A DNA stretch of 64,000 nt from Siphlonurus alternatus (Eukaryota > Arthropoda > Insecta > Ephemeroptera > Siphlonuridae): positions 12,734,171 to 12,798,170 of the forward strand of contig OX463778.1 in assembly GCA_949825025.1 (NCBI GenBank), written 5' to 3'. How positions within the stretch are numbered: the stretch's first letter is position 1; every line of letters begins with the position of its first letter. Positions 35,701-47,710 of this stretch are shown one piece after another. Below the pieces are notes generated by a model, which was not told the DNA's origin, did no database searches, and saw nothing but the letters and a program-made list of their open reading frames with translations. Both the position numbers and the translations under genes were made by a program.

Positions 35701-38700
35701 CCGCCCCCTTGAATCTGCTCAAACCATATAAGCGAGTTTAGAGCATTCTCAAAATTTTAAAATTTATTTCATTCGATTCCGTATGACAGAAATTTCTTTT
35801 GACTCGTGTAGTAACTGAGGCCAATCGTTAATTAAAACAAAGATAATTAAGTGTATTATGTAGTTTTGGAGGAGATTATACAAGTTATTAAAATGTTCCA
35901 TTTTACCTAAAGAAAATAAATACTATATTATATACTATGGTAAATAAATATACTTTCTTTAATTTCACCAATGTCTTCACATATTTATAGACATATATAG
36001 ACTATTGGCAATCCCACTAACAGAGCAGGGGTGCCCCCATGCCTGCCATCCTGAGGTATATACATTTTTTTTATATTTAAACTTTATTAGTAAAGAATAT
36101 GCTCTCAATGAAATATTTTCGAAAACATTTTTCGTGCATGGTTTACCATTTAAAATAGTTCATTTTGAGCCAAATTAATATACCGTATTTATTCTAGGCA
36201 TATTTATACACATAATAACTACATTAATTACACAACCCTCTTCCACCCGTCTATGAATAAAGAGCATATAATTATATATATAGCTTTGTAGTTTATACAC
36301 ATGCTGCACGGAGTTCTTAGACTATAGTTCACTGTTTTAATTCCCCCCACTCCTAACTCCATCTCCGTTGTTTTATTTCCTCTGACAGCTGACTTAACAC
36401 ATCCCACGGTTCAGAGTGTACCAAAGAACTTATTCTTAATACAACGTCAACTTTAATACAACGTTCCGTGTTTCTGCATGAGGCGGCGACATAAGAGACC
36501 GCCATGACGTATGCTGATCACGCTGCGTGGGACAGGATTTCCGCGGCTTGACTAAAGCACACGCTCAAGACAAAAGCGCTTGGGTTACTATTATACATAT
36601 ATTAGCCGTCATATTAATTTAGGCTCGGACTGGCCATAAGGCTGGGTCAGGGATCCTTGACTGGCCTCTCCATTTTTTTTAACACAGAGAGCATACGAAA
36701 AATAGCCTCATGCCCCCTTCTAAGTGACACCTGCTGCCTGCAATGCCCATATGGCCCTGAGTGGCCCCTAGCTTCCCAGTCCCGAGCCTGCATGTATAAT
36801 AATTTGTTTAGGTTATTCTCGGCTCGTTTTGGCCAGTTAAGCTGAAAATACGAGCTTTTCGTTTTGCGCCTAAACACAAGTCGCAACTCCAAAGTCGCAA
36901 CTTTTAACCCTGGCTCCCTGGCTCAAGCCAGGGTTTAGAAAGTGAAGGGGGTTTGCGCAGTGACGTCATGGCCAATCAGAGAGGGCGTTACTGATTTTGC
37001 GACTTCTAGAAAAAAGCTCGTATTTTTAGGTCTAAAATACGAGCTTTTTCTACAAGCCGCAATACCAGTAACGCCTTCTCTGATTGGCCGTGACGTCACT
37101 GCGCATATCCCCTACACTTTCATACCCTGGCAGAGTCAGGGTTAAAAGTTGCGACTTTGGATCCTACGTTACAAACTGTCAACCAATGATCGAGGACATA
37201 ACATTTACGATAAAAATCTAATTAAATGTGACGCGAGGTGTAGCAGTGAAAATTACGTCGGAGTTAATATTTTATTAAAAATATTATCATCCGTGATATT
37301 CAAATTTTAATTGATAATTTTGTATTCAGCGGTGTTGTTATATTAATTAATACTAGCAAAAATAATTCATAAAATGTAATAAAATATCAATTACAAATTT
37401 AATATTATATTTTAAAATTTTACTTAACTGAAAATAGACACGAATTTGTTTATACATGCAATTACTTTAGAATATAACGAACATCATAAACAGGTTATAC
37501 AGCACATCGTAATAAGCAACAAGCAGCAGACTCATCTGGCGGAGTGCCCAACTGGTCCACGTGGTCCACGACACGTTAGCCCACGTCAAGGTCAAGAACG
37601 GAAGATCAAGTTGATTAATTATAATTCTGCTTAACTTAAATTAAAATATAATCATAAATATTTGTGTGGAGAAATTTTTCAAAGCTATGGCATTTAATTT
37701 ATATTTTTTTTAGACAGTTAATTTTTCAGTTTTTTTTTTTTTTTTTTTCACTTTTATTTTTTTGCAGTCCTATTCCCTGAATGAACCCAATTATATCTAT
37801 AAAGTAAGTTGATGTTATCCAATCAACAATTTAAAGAAAAGAAAATACAGAAACTGTAATTTTAGAAAAAATGTTGTTTAATTTTCTGTTTGTCAATTAA
37901 TTTTATTCCCCCCTGATTAGCTGCATAGCTAATTGAGACGAATGAGACGCTATATATGCAGGCAAGTGTATGAATGTATATATACTATATATATTAAATT
38001 CATTACAGTATATACTTTCAAATAACTATAGAAACACTAAAATTTGCATTACTAATTTTTAATGCTCGATACGCACATTGTAAGAAATTGCCCAATTGAA
38101 TTTTTTTCTTTTATTTATGATTATGCAATCCCAAATTTTATTCTAAACATCCAAATTATATTGGACTCCAAATATTAAGCGGTTAATTATTATTACACTG
38201 AAAATGTAGTTCTATCGCACGATATAGACTAAAAATAGATCTCCACTTTTTTTTATCTGAAAACATCTTTTACTTACAAAACTTAACTTATCTCTGAAAT
38301 GACGTCAATGAGTTGCTGCATGTCCTTAATATTAAAAAAAAAAATCTTGTAACCACAACGAAGTAATTTTAGACATGCAATTAAGAAGCAGACTCATTAA
38401 AAATTTCGTCACATTAAATGCTCAAAGATTTCGATTTTTAACAACAATTACCCTTTGATATCGTTGAAACTCACAAAGTGTACTGTAATCGTAGGATATT
38501 ACGTTGATTCTCCACCCCCGCGCTTGTCTCTTCTCTAAATCTACGTGTGCCAACAGGTGCAAGCGAATGTCATACACTCGAGAACAGAAATTTCTGACAT
38601 TTATATCTGTAGTAACAGCTGACGTAAGTTATTTAATGGAGATGAAGTTAATTAAGCTGTCACAACAGTTTATCTTCGCCCAACACGATAAACGACTCTT

Positions 38701-41700
38701 CATATAAACTGCGTGATGTTCTTGCAGCCTCCTAAGTGAGGAACCGACCATCCTAGTTAAAGTTTCCACAGTAACTTTAGTTAAATCATGATAAAGCATT
38801 CATAATGAACAATCTCATGAAATTTTTAATGCAAATTCTGATCTAAAAGATTTCAAATTCTGTATTGGCATTTTTTTTTTTTTTTTTTCAGTTCTTTATT
38901 CTGAACCCTTTAACACTCTTAAAATTGAGGGGTAAAATGCTGTGACGTTTTTTCTAAGGCATTCTATAGAAGGAGTCTGCCTTGGTTTTTCCCTGTCTAT
39001 GCTTGCGTGTTAAATATTTGATTTGAATAATTAAACGTCACAGCATTTGGCATTACAATATTAAGGGCTCAAAAGAAAATCTGAAAAAAAAAATACAATA
39101 CAAAAAATTCCTTGCAATAAAAAACAAGCAGGCTTTTTATTAGGCTAGCAATACAAAATTAACAGAACATTGAACGTTGAGCTTTAACAGCATATTATTT
39201 TGTTCTTTCGTCTTGAAAAGTATATTGTGCGTCCTGGTTAAATGTAGGATAACGAATAATAAAGCAAGGAGATTTGCGGGGATTAATATATAATTCAGCT
39301 GCCAAGCGTCTGGTCCTACTTGGCTCTATGTCCGGCTGCTACCTCCTCGACCTACGAACAGCTGTCGAGTCTGTCTTTCCAGCTGTCCACGCATTTACTT
39401 GGATAAAAATAAATAGCTGGAAAATTTTCTCAACTGCAGTAAGTAGTCGGTAGTAATGGGGAGCACGAAGCAGGCGTTGTATTATATCACCATTTGTAAA
39501 ATGAGAAACTGCATAGAGCTAATATTATGTTTTACTCAAGTCAGACAAGTGTTAGTTCAGATACCACCATTTTACTTAGAACTACAAATTCTCCAAATTT
39601 CTATAAAAATATAATAATAGATAATGATTATATTGAAGAGATTGTAAGATTTTAAGCCGGTATTACACGATACAATTTTTGCATACAATTTTTCCCTTAC
39701 AAGAAAATTTGATCTCCATGCATACAAACAAAAATTGATTTGAAGTTTTTTTGTAACGAAAAATTGTATCAGGTAATACTGGCTTTAGGTAGATTTAATT
39801 CATGCAAGCTAATGTTAATTCGGAGTCATTTTGTAAGTTTAATATCGTTTTCTATGAATAAAACAGAATCTCTGATGTAGATAAATTGCAGTAGCGATTG
39901 TATGATATTTACTTAAAACAAAAAACCTTGACGAGTAGCAATTTTGCAATTATTTATTATAATTATAAATGCATGTAAAGGAGAACAACTTATTGTTTAT
40001 TATGGAATTCAATAGACTTGCTCTATCATTTAAACAATTCAAATTCTCGTTGTTGATACGTGCACTTCATCACTATAGAACGAATGACGCAAGGACATAA
40101 CAGACGCTGTCACAACATCACTAACGGCACAAGGACATAAGCTGTCACTTCACTTCTAGGCTGCGATATATACGACAATTAGAGACAAATCGACTAGCGC
40201 AATTTAATATCAGCAATTAGTCTGTCATTTAAATTGGTGGTAAATATTGAAAGCGATAGAAAGCTCTTGACACTTGCACTTACATGTCGATAGCTAATTA
40301 ATGTTGTTAGTTAATGTCAATACTGTAAAATATGTTAATATAGTTAATGCCACTCTACAAAATTACATAATGATAGTCACTAATGGAGTATCGACATCAA
40401 AATTTTTTATTGCACAGAAATGGATAGAGCTTTGAAAGTTATGCTACCCTGATTTTTTTTTTTTTTTTTTTTAGATCTTTTTGAGCCCGGGAACTACTTT
40501 TAAAAAATTATTGAAAGTTCTTTTTGTGACGTCGTAGACGCCTCTCCTTAAGAAAAAGGCAGGACTTGCCGCCTCGTGACGTCACAAAAAGGACTTTCAA
40601 TAATTTTTTAAAATTAGTTCCCAGGCTCTAAAAAATCTGGAAAAAATCAGAGTAGCATAACTTTGCACTATATTTATTTCTGCAATAAAAAAATTTGAGG
40701 TTGATACTCCATTAATATCACTAATGTACCTCATATAAAAGATATAATATATAACAATGATAGTCTGCATCGATACATATAGCTAAAAGTAGAGTGAGCG
40801 ATTTCATTTTTTCAAATATAAAAATAGCTTAATTCGTCCTCTTTTGAGAAATGAAAACCAAAAAATTCCATCTCAAATAGCTTCACCACAAAAAATTTCA
40901 AAAGTTGATGGTGTTTCGGAGGCCTTTAACATGCATCTTTATGGAACATAAAACAGCTTTTTACTCCAACTTCGTCTGAACTATGGTATCAATTAAAAAG
41001 TACGTACGTAATCTATGATGAATTCTTTAATGGATTTTCAAAAAAAAAAAAAAAAATACGGAGCCGTTTTTCCGGAAAAAAATCTTGAAAATCCTTATGG
41101 GAATTAACCCGCAAAAATTGCAATATTTTTTCCGAAAAAACGGCTCCGTATTTTTTTTTTTTTTTTATCCATTAAAGAATTTACTATAGATTACGTACGT
41201 AATCTAATTGGTACCATAGTTCAGACGAAGTTGGAGTAAAAAGCTGTTTTCTGCATGTTAAAGGCCTCCGAAACACCAACTTTGGGAATTTTTTGTGGTG
41301 AAGCTATTTAAGATGGAATTTTTTGGTTTTCATTCCTCAATAAAATAGAAGGCAGGTTAAAATACTTTTAGAAAATAAAATATTCCAAAAAATGAAATCG
41401 CTCACTCTACTTTAATGTTTTGTTTTTCATAACTGAACCCAGTTGATATTGGCCTGATTTTAATTTCCTGTCTCTTCGAGGATTCAACCATAGCATTGCT
41501 TTATAGTATTTTGTTGGTTCCTTCCAAATCAGGGCGGCTAAAACCTGGTAATATAATCTCGTATAGCATTTATTTGGTTGTGATGAGAAAACCATGGAAA
41601 CCTCAGTCAAGATCGCTAAAAATTATACTACTTCATTTACGCATCTATGGAAATTCAAACCCCCTGTCATCAAGCAATAACCACTCTATTGTTTGTTATT

Positions 41701-43832
41701 TAATTGTTAGAATTGTTGTTATTGCCTTCAGTAACGGTCCTCTTAAGCTTTTCTGATCTACAAAACCTTGAGTTGAAAATAAAAGAACAGGATCATATAT
41801 GGGTCTATGTGTAGTGGACTTGTGTGCAGCGTGGAAAAGAAAATATAATTGAGAACAGAAAACAACATTGAATAATAAAATTATTTATGTTTAATATCTA
41901 ACTAGAGGAAATATAACATATTATAATATTTCTATTTATATCTCTCCACCTCATATAATTATCATTATATTACCGTACTTTATGTAAATAATAAACTATT
42001 TCTACCTCATTTACATATTGTTTTCAAAATAAAGCAGAAACAATTACAGACATGCATGATAATTAGAGTCTATTTACAATCCCACTCTCTTTCGCAATCT
42101 GATATAAATATATTATTATACATGCTATTATCATTTAAGGCAATTCCTTCCATATATGCAGTGTTGAAAGTGACATTTTGCAGGGTGAATTATGTCCTTT
42201 TCAGCTGTCAATAACAATCATTAGTTCTTAGAGAATGTTTTTTGTTTACATTGCTAACTAGCTTGCAGAATTACCTCACGGAAAGATTAGAATGCGAGAA
42301 TGCAGTTCCTCGTTGCATTTTCTCTTCTGCACTCTCCCATGTACATTCCTATTGAGGAAGGTGATATCGTAATACAAGAACGCTAAATATAGTTAGCGTA
42401 TTACTTAATTTGCAACGTTATATTTCTTGCTGAGGTGGGGTTTATTTATAAAATCTTCAAGGTCAGGTGTGTTTTTATTTATTTTTTTTTTGAACGTGCA
42501 CAGTAAGTGTTGGCTAAAAATATAGGCAAGGCTAGATATAAAGGAACTTCTAAAACTGGTTTTCTTCCGTAAAGTTTCGTACTTTACCAGAAAAACTTAA
42601 TGAAATTATTTTTTGAACGACTATTACTCTCATTGGGAATAAATTAAAGTTTTCTGGAGATATTAACTTTAGGCAAAAGACTCGAAATTTATTTCTTTTG
42701 ATTATTTTTTATCACAATTTATTTCGCTACTCAATAATGAGGAGAATTTTGATGGTTTGAATTTCACATTTTTAATTTCTCTACTTATTTTATTTAAAAT
42801 AATTTTAGAGAAATATAATGTGAATTCAAAGCGCACACCGTATCACCACGATAATAGTAATGTGAAAAAATCCTGGTTTCAATACTTGTTAATTTATAAA
42901 ATAAATACTCACAAATTATCAGTTTTTTAATTTATAATGCCTTTCCTATACCCCTTACAAACTGTGAAGCAATATTGTCAAAACAATTTCAATTTTAAAT
43001 ATTACCTACAAACTAGACATAAAAACAATGTCACTTTCATCAATTGAATTTCATTTATATTTACACAATAGCTAATGTTTACAAATCACGTTTTGAAAGT
43101 AGATAATTATTATTGTGATTTAATTCACACCTAAACTCTAACACAGCCCAAATTTGTCAAACAAAGGGATTAAAAAAGCGCTTAAAAAAATACTTTTAGA
43201 GCTTAAAAATCCTTGCGGGCCCTAGTAATAATCCAGTGATAAGTGAATAACATCAAGATAAGGACAAAATGAAAATTTGACTAACACTATTGATTAAGAG
43301 ACAAAATCTGCTTGCTTCTTGTTGCTTGCATGTTGTATTAATATTTTAACATTAACTTAAGATGTAAAATAAAATCATAATAACGTATTTTTGTAATAAT
43401 ATTAAGGTGGAGAAAAACATTGGGGGGGGGGGCATTCACACTCCTAACGTATTTATTTAACATTGCTTAGAACCAATTTAGCCCACATTTTTAGTACTTA
43501 TATGTTTAGTCCCTGGTTTAGCACTATGCACACTTAGTACTCGTTTTAGCCTGGGATAAAAATCGAGACTATTATGAATTCCCGCCTTAACCTTGCCATT
43601 AATAAAGACATTTCTAATCTAAAGCCGGCAAATCTATCTGACTTACCTGTATCAGAGTGACTTTGAAGGGCGAGGGCGGCACGTTGTCCACATCCCTGGT
43701 GGTCGCGGGGGCGTACTTTCCACGAACCTTCATCTTGGTAAGGGGTGGTCTCTTCTGGGTCCCTGGGCCCGAGTAGAGAAGACCCTGGGTCCCCGGGAGA
43801 CTGCCAACAAGAGGAGAACACTCGTTGAGCAT
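27920..43832 (-). CDS. Tret1: Facilitated trehalose transporter Tret1-like (MFS sugar transporter), 6 exons
   Basis: Exons in transcript order are 43832-43647, 32480-32345, 31694-31386, 29772-29440, 28966-28745 and 28338-27920. All borders are GT..AG and the phases (0,1,1,1,1) match, giving 534 residues. Family motifs appear in order: VLMALGCSLALLAPG (helix 1), LDRWGRRPTLL (127-133), GRVLTGLALGMAST, VYLGEVTQPKLRG, PETATWLLG (238-246, family usually PExPRWL), FQQCAGIFVVIFY (317-329, family QQxSGINxVIFY), RRVGRRP (366-372), PWLMLGEVFPAEHRG (426-440) and LPETAGRTL (492-500). Twelve membrane helices are expected in the plasma membrane, carrying trehalose or related sugars by facilitated diffusion between fat body, haemolymph and tissues. 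Replacement of the usual SGIN by AGIF at helix 7 and of PR by AT in the PETPRW motif suggests altered substrate use. The 62-residue N-terminus is rich in Pro and Gly. A second Met at residue 34 (MKVRGKYAP) is an alternative start. Intron 1 is 11.2 kb. Confidence 0.92.
29868..30016. repeat. TTACACGATACAATTTTT foldback family, copy c
   Basis: It follows TTA and begins agcctgtatcacacggtac, and ends agcaaaaatttatcttgtaatacc. It lies in transporter intron 3. Confidence 0.75.
32041..32201. repeat. Foldback with agctcattattgc blocks, copy 2
   Basis: The blocks ccgcaataatgagctat, gaactatctgctatttcagg and acagatagctcattattgcg match the element at 18861-19042. It lies in transporter intron 2. Confidence 0.65.
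32657..32717. repeat. (GA)n microsatellite
   Basis: About 60 bases of uninterrupted GA dinucleotide in transporter intron 1, near the exon 2 side. Confidence 0.95.
32951..33096. mobile_element. hAT-type MITE with 8-bp target duplication
   Basis: This 146-bp element has arms taaagtgcctgtatatttg and caaatacaggcacttta that are nearly perfect inverted repeats, continuing into gtgacgccagg / cctggcgtcac. It is flanked on both sides by the identical 8-mer ATTAGAAC (32943-32950 and 33097-33104). It is non-coding. Confidence 0.9.
33484..33721. repeat. TA-type foldback, ATGGAGTATCGACCTC family, copy a
   Basis: The arms aatggagtatcgacctcc and agaggttgatactccatt are inverted. The next block gaaatggatagagggtgcaaa pairs with tttgcaccctctatccatttc. 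A second copy is at 40382. Confidence 0.85.
34380..34610 (-). repeat. Composite SINE-like repeat ending in antisense 5S-like sequence
   Basis: On the + strand, cgagcgtagttagtagttgg followed by atgggtgacc closely resembles the internal region of animal 5S rRNA (the ..GGTTAGTACTTGGATGGGTGACC.. segment). The rest, read on the - strand, contains atccatcccggcatttg, gactgagggaaacgtgg and aaacctcagtcaggatgg, shared with 53846-53995 and weakly with 41405-41640. A retroposon with a 5S-derived part is the simplest reading. Confidence 0.5.
36846..37160. repeat. Foldback containing paired CRE and CCAAT motifs, copy 1
   Basis: The outer arms ccaaagtcgcaacttttaac and gttaaaagttgcgactttgg are exact inverses. 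The inner arms carry gcagtgacgtcatggccaat and attggccgtgacgtcactgc, then a central hairpin with aaaatacgagctttt. Each arm therefore has a TGACGTCA-like and a CCAAT-like site. The extension aatacgagcttttcg...cacaagtcgcaac links it to 63762-63950. Confidence 0.8.
38905..39130. repeat. Dispersed gctgtgacgt / cagcatttggca repeat
   Basis: It shares ordered blocks (cactcttaaaattgagg, tgctgtgacg, cttgcgtgttaaatat, cgtcacagcattt) with 13100-13500 and 17985-18130 in the MGST introns. Confidence 0.5.
39654..39786. repeat. TTACACGATACAATTTTT foldback family, copy d
   Basis: Flanked by TTA on both sides. Left end AGCCGGTATTACACGATAC and right end gtatcaggtaatactggct. A 3-bp TTA target duplication points to a PIF/Harbinger-type MITE. 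Confidence 0.8.
40382..40712. repeat. TA-type foldback, ATGGAGTATCGA family, copy b
   Basis: Bounded by TA, with arms atggagtatcgacatcaa and ttgaggttgatactccat. Compared with copy a it has an extra inner inverted repeat with ctttttgtgacgtc / gacgtcacaaaaag around its centre. Confidence 0.8.
40785..41413. repeat. Very long foldback, ~630 bp with ~300-bp arms
   Basis: The termini aaagtagagtgagcgatttc and gaaatcgctcactctacttt are perfect inverses and each is followed outward by TA. Inside, long blocks pair: ttcaccacaaaaaatt with aattttttgtggtgaa, cggaggcctttaacatgca with tgcatgttaaaggcctccg, acttcgtctgaactatggta with taccatagttcagacgaagt, and tacggagccgttttt with its inverse. The loop is only about 40 bases. 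No reading frame. Confidence 0.9.
41405..41640. repeat. Diverged copy of the ggaaacctcagtcaggatgg repeat
   Basis: Contains attcaaccatagcattgc, tttgttggttccttccaaatc and aaccatggaaacctcagtca, matching 53860-53990. It starts where the long foldback at 40785 ends. Confidence 0.5.
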
Positions 43833-44534
43833 CGCTGATACATTGACAGTCGCGAGACGCCGCCTAGACGACCCTCCCCCCTCCTCACGGTGTATGTACA
43901 GTACATGGTGGGAGGGAAAGGAGGATTTGGCAAACAGGTTTGCTACATAGCGTCACGTTTAATAAAGTTTTCGTTTAGTGTAATTTCTTCGGTCATTAAT
44001 TGAAAGTTTGCAACGAAGGATCTCATTGGTTCAACACGAGCCGAATATTTCCGAGCATTTCCGAATATATCCTAAATAAATATCACATTGTTTCAAGGAT
44101 TTGAAGTCAGCAACAGCTCACGTGAGCTTATCACGTGACATATATACAATGTGTGTTTACGTTTGGAGATATGCCTAGCAACAAAAATGATAACGAAGCT
44201 TGATATTTTTACAAGTTTTGATAGCAAATCAGTCAAAATCAATAAAAATATTACTTTTTTCATATGAAAAGTAATGCCAGAGATTCTATATTATATATTT
44301 TACAATAAAAACTCTATAAAAAATCTTTATATAAACGAAGCAGCACAAATTTAAAACTTTTTTTTTTAATTATTTGGAAATGAAGTATAAAATATAGTGT
44401 TTTAATACACTCTATATAGATTTTTTTAAGATAATAAAGTGTTGCAATATATGCCTAATAAATCACTAGGTCTTTATTTGTTTAATTTTTTTACCATGTA
44501 TATACGCACTATGTTACGCCTTGTATACTACATG

Positions 44535-44691
44535 AAGCCGGTATTACAAGATACAATTTTTCTGATTATATATTGTATACAATTTTTTCTTACAAGAAAA
44601 CTTAACCATTTGTTTGTATGGAGAGAAAATTTTCTTGCAAGGAAAAATTGTATACAATAATCAGAAAAATTGTATCGTGTAATATAGGCTT
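44535..44691. repeat. TTACACGATACAATTTTT foldback family, copy e
   Basis: Arms agccggtattacaagatac and gtatcgtgtaatataggct, with inner ttgtatacaattttttc / gaaaaattgtatacaa. It would fold into an almost perfect ~75-bp hairpin and is the best-paired copy. Confidence 0.85.
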
Positions 44692-45252
44692 TAGATAAAG
44701 TTTTAGCTCTAGAAATTAAATTTAATATTATCCTTTTTTCAAAAATATAATGAATAAATTAATGAGAGGTTTTGTTGAAAATAAACTAAAATGCATTGAC
44801 AACACAATATTGCATGTATAATGGGACGCACGGGTTAACAATTACTATTCTGTACCCGTAGTGCATATTAACGTACTACACGCCTCTGTGGTTTTGTTTA
44901 CGTAAGATAATAATTTCAAAAATCACACAAGAAAATAGAACGTGCTCTGCATATACCGTTGTTTGATTTTATTGCTGTATGGAAAGAGTAGTAAAAGCTT
45001 GCGAGCTGAAATTTGCAATAAAATTAAATTGCAAAGAAACGCTTTGAGATTCTTAACTACTTATGTACTACATGATATCGATTATAGATTAGACAATAAG
45101 CGTTACTATAACAATCGTTGTGTAATTTAAAATCATCGATCCGGAAAATCATCTGACCAATAGATTGTAATAGCGTTGACGTAATTTGATCCAAATCATG
45201 ATGTTGTATTTCAGGGTCAACTCACTATATTTGACGAACGAATGTCAACCAG

Positions 45253-45317
45253 CAGGCGCGGATTCAGGAAAATTACCCCCCCCCCCCTCCAGGCCCTCTT
45301 TCTTGGATCCGCGCCTG
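45253..45317. mobile_element. Short hAT-like element with GGCGCGGATCC ends
   Basis: Left end caggcgcggattcagg and right end cttggatccgcgcctg are inverted, 65 bp apart with a C-rich centre. It matches the ends of the longer element at 55586. Confidence 0.65.
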
Positions 45318-45368
45318 TCAGACATCACGACATTTGATTCATTTGGACATTTGATCCATTGGATATTT

Positions 45369-45465
45369 TGCTGGCGGCGCTGCAGTTCCAAGAGGAAAAC
45401 TATAGAAAAAGAGATAGAGATTTGCAATTTTGGAGGATATAAGAATAGGACACATGCAAAAAATT
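45369..45465 (+). repeat. Dispersed repeat gctggcggcgctgcagttccaag, copy 1
   Basis: A non-palindromic repeat with ordered blocks gctggcgnngcagtnccaag, aaagagatagagatttg and aattttggaggatataag. Other copies are at 50341 and 55832 (same strand) and at 48935 and 63646 (opposite strand). It lies close to the hAT-like element at 45253. Confidence 0.65.
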
Positions 45466-45699
45466 CAAGTTTACCATTCCTTTAGGCTATATCATTTTAC
45501 GTCTACAAAAAAAGTAAAGTTTATTTTATCGCGTAGCGTACATTACTATATAAGAAAAGAATATCTAAATACATTTTCTTTGGTACTACTATGAATATTA
45601 TATATATATAATATATATATATATATATAATAATAATAATTTTAAACTTCTACCGTGTTTACCCGCCAAGACAAGAAAAGAAAATTGTCAGAAAATTTA

Positions 45700-45902
<203 letters not shown>

Positions 45903-46223
45903 TAATATAATAATATTTATATCGCATTGATATTATTTATTCGTTGGACAAGTGATGAGTTTGGTTGCAATGTTTTTGTCCCTACTTGGGTTTGATGTAT
46001 GCGTGCCACTTGTGGAAGCCACTGACCTAGGGCAGTCTCACAACGTGCACTTGTTGTTTGTTATTACCCATCAATTACTATCATGGCAGTCCATCACGCG
46101 AGCCATGTTGAAACAGTTTTTTACAATTAGGTTTCATCACGAAGCATTTAATGTGGGAACTTCGTTATAGCTTTACATACCAACTTCAATATAACTTGTG
46201 CTTTCTCTAACACGTTGCTACCT

Positions 46224-46432
46224 ATAGTCAAATTAGTTTACATTCGTACCGGAAGTGAGATGTTTCTGTCCTTCCTTTTCGTATTTTCATTTTGAAATTT
46301 TGACTGTAGACATGTTCGTAAGAAGAGTACTAACATGTTTACAAATTTTTAAGATTTAGATATGAAAAAGACGAGCAGAAACCTCTCACTTCCGGCTACT
46401 TCCGGCAGGAATATTACATAAATTTGACTGTA
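46224..46432. repeat. TA-bounded MITE, CCGGAAGTAGCCGGAAG family, copy 4
   Basis: Left end atagtcaaattagttt and right end ataaatttgactgta, with ccggaagtgagatg and cacttccggctacttccgg in the arms. Confidence 0.8.
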
Positions 46433-47467
46433 TTATATAGTGCTATCATTGTTAAAATATTTATAATAATAAAACTTATGAGGTGAAGTAGACATAATAA
46501 ACTAGCTATGTTTTACATATTATAACATTTAATGTATGCTGCATGGGCAATCTTAACCGTTGTATAAAATAAAAGATTGCCCAGCATAATTATATGATAT
46601 GTCAAATGGTATGTAAAACTATATTTAAAAAATATTTAAATATTTAATTTCTTATATAATAGGTATATAGTTAGAAGATACTTCATATATTGAATTATTA
46701 AAATGTTTATTTTACAGGACAGCATATTCGAATAGTTTTTCGAAAAGTTAATGTTAATTAGAATTAAGTATATGTTATGTATTTTATGTAACGATTGACG
46801 TGATCCATGCTGTACATGAGCCTGTGATCGAAACAAAAATTTGAATTTGAATTCTATATGGAAAGGTTCCATATTATTTTTACGGTACAAAATTATTATT
46901 ATACTTTGTATTATTTTTTTCTTTTCGCAATAGATATTTAAGTCAGAAATAAATAATCAAATTTATGTCAATTATATTTTTGATATAATCATACAATGTT
47001 ATTTGTGTACCATTCCAGTGCCTTAAAACTGCATTAAATTAATAATTTACGCATAAAAATATTGACGTGCATCGAAGGTCAAAATAAATTACTGTAATTA
47101 TTGATTATACTTGCAGGAAATAATTCAGTAATTTTTATATAAAAAAATGTATAATTACAAATAATAAATATAATTATTCAATTGCATGCACATACTATTT
47201 ATAGAACTGATTCATTGTGTTATTTTAATTTACATTGATATCAAGCAGAGTGTATCTTATGAGCTTGTAACCACACAACATGTGCATGACTGTCATGGAT
47301 CAAGTATAACAACAATCACTTGCGGTGACAACAATATCATTTGCAAAACAAGCAAATGTTGTTTATTTACTGTCGCTCAAACTTGTTTAAGGACATTTTT
47401 TTTCTATAGTCAGCTGATTTTGCGGTGTTCCCACCGTTCCAATCCAAACCTATGTAAAAAAATAGTT

Positions 47468-47710
<243 letters not shown>

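Larger units (their letters stand above)
33105..43646. other. Transporter intron 1, repeat-rich
   Basis: About 10.5 kb with no supported exon. It holds foldbacks at 33484, 36846, 39654, 40382 and 40785, a composite repeat with 5S-like sequence at 34380, and its relative at 41405. The remainder (for example 34700-36600, 37200-38900, 41700-43500) is AT-rich and shows nothing I can name. Confidence 0.55.

Noticed and set aside
36846..37160. Gene promoter for an unseen gene, from the CCAAT and CRE motifs
   Set aside because: The motifs lie in the exact arms of a repeated foldback, so they are element sequence first. Promoter activity is only a possibility.
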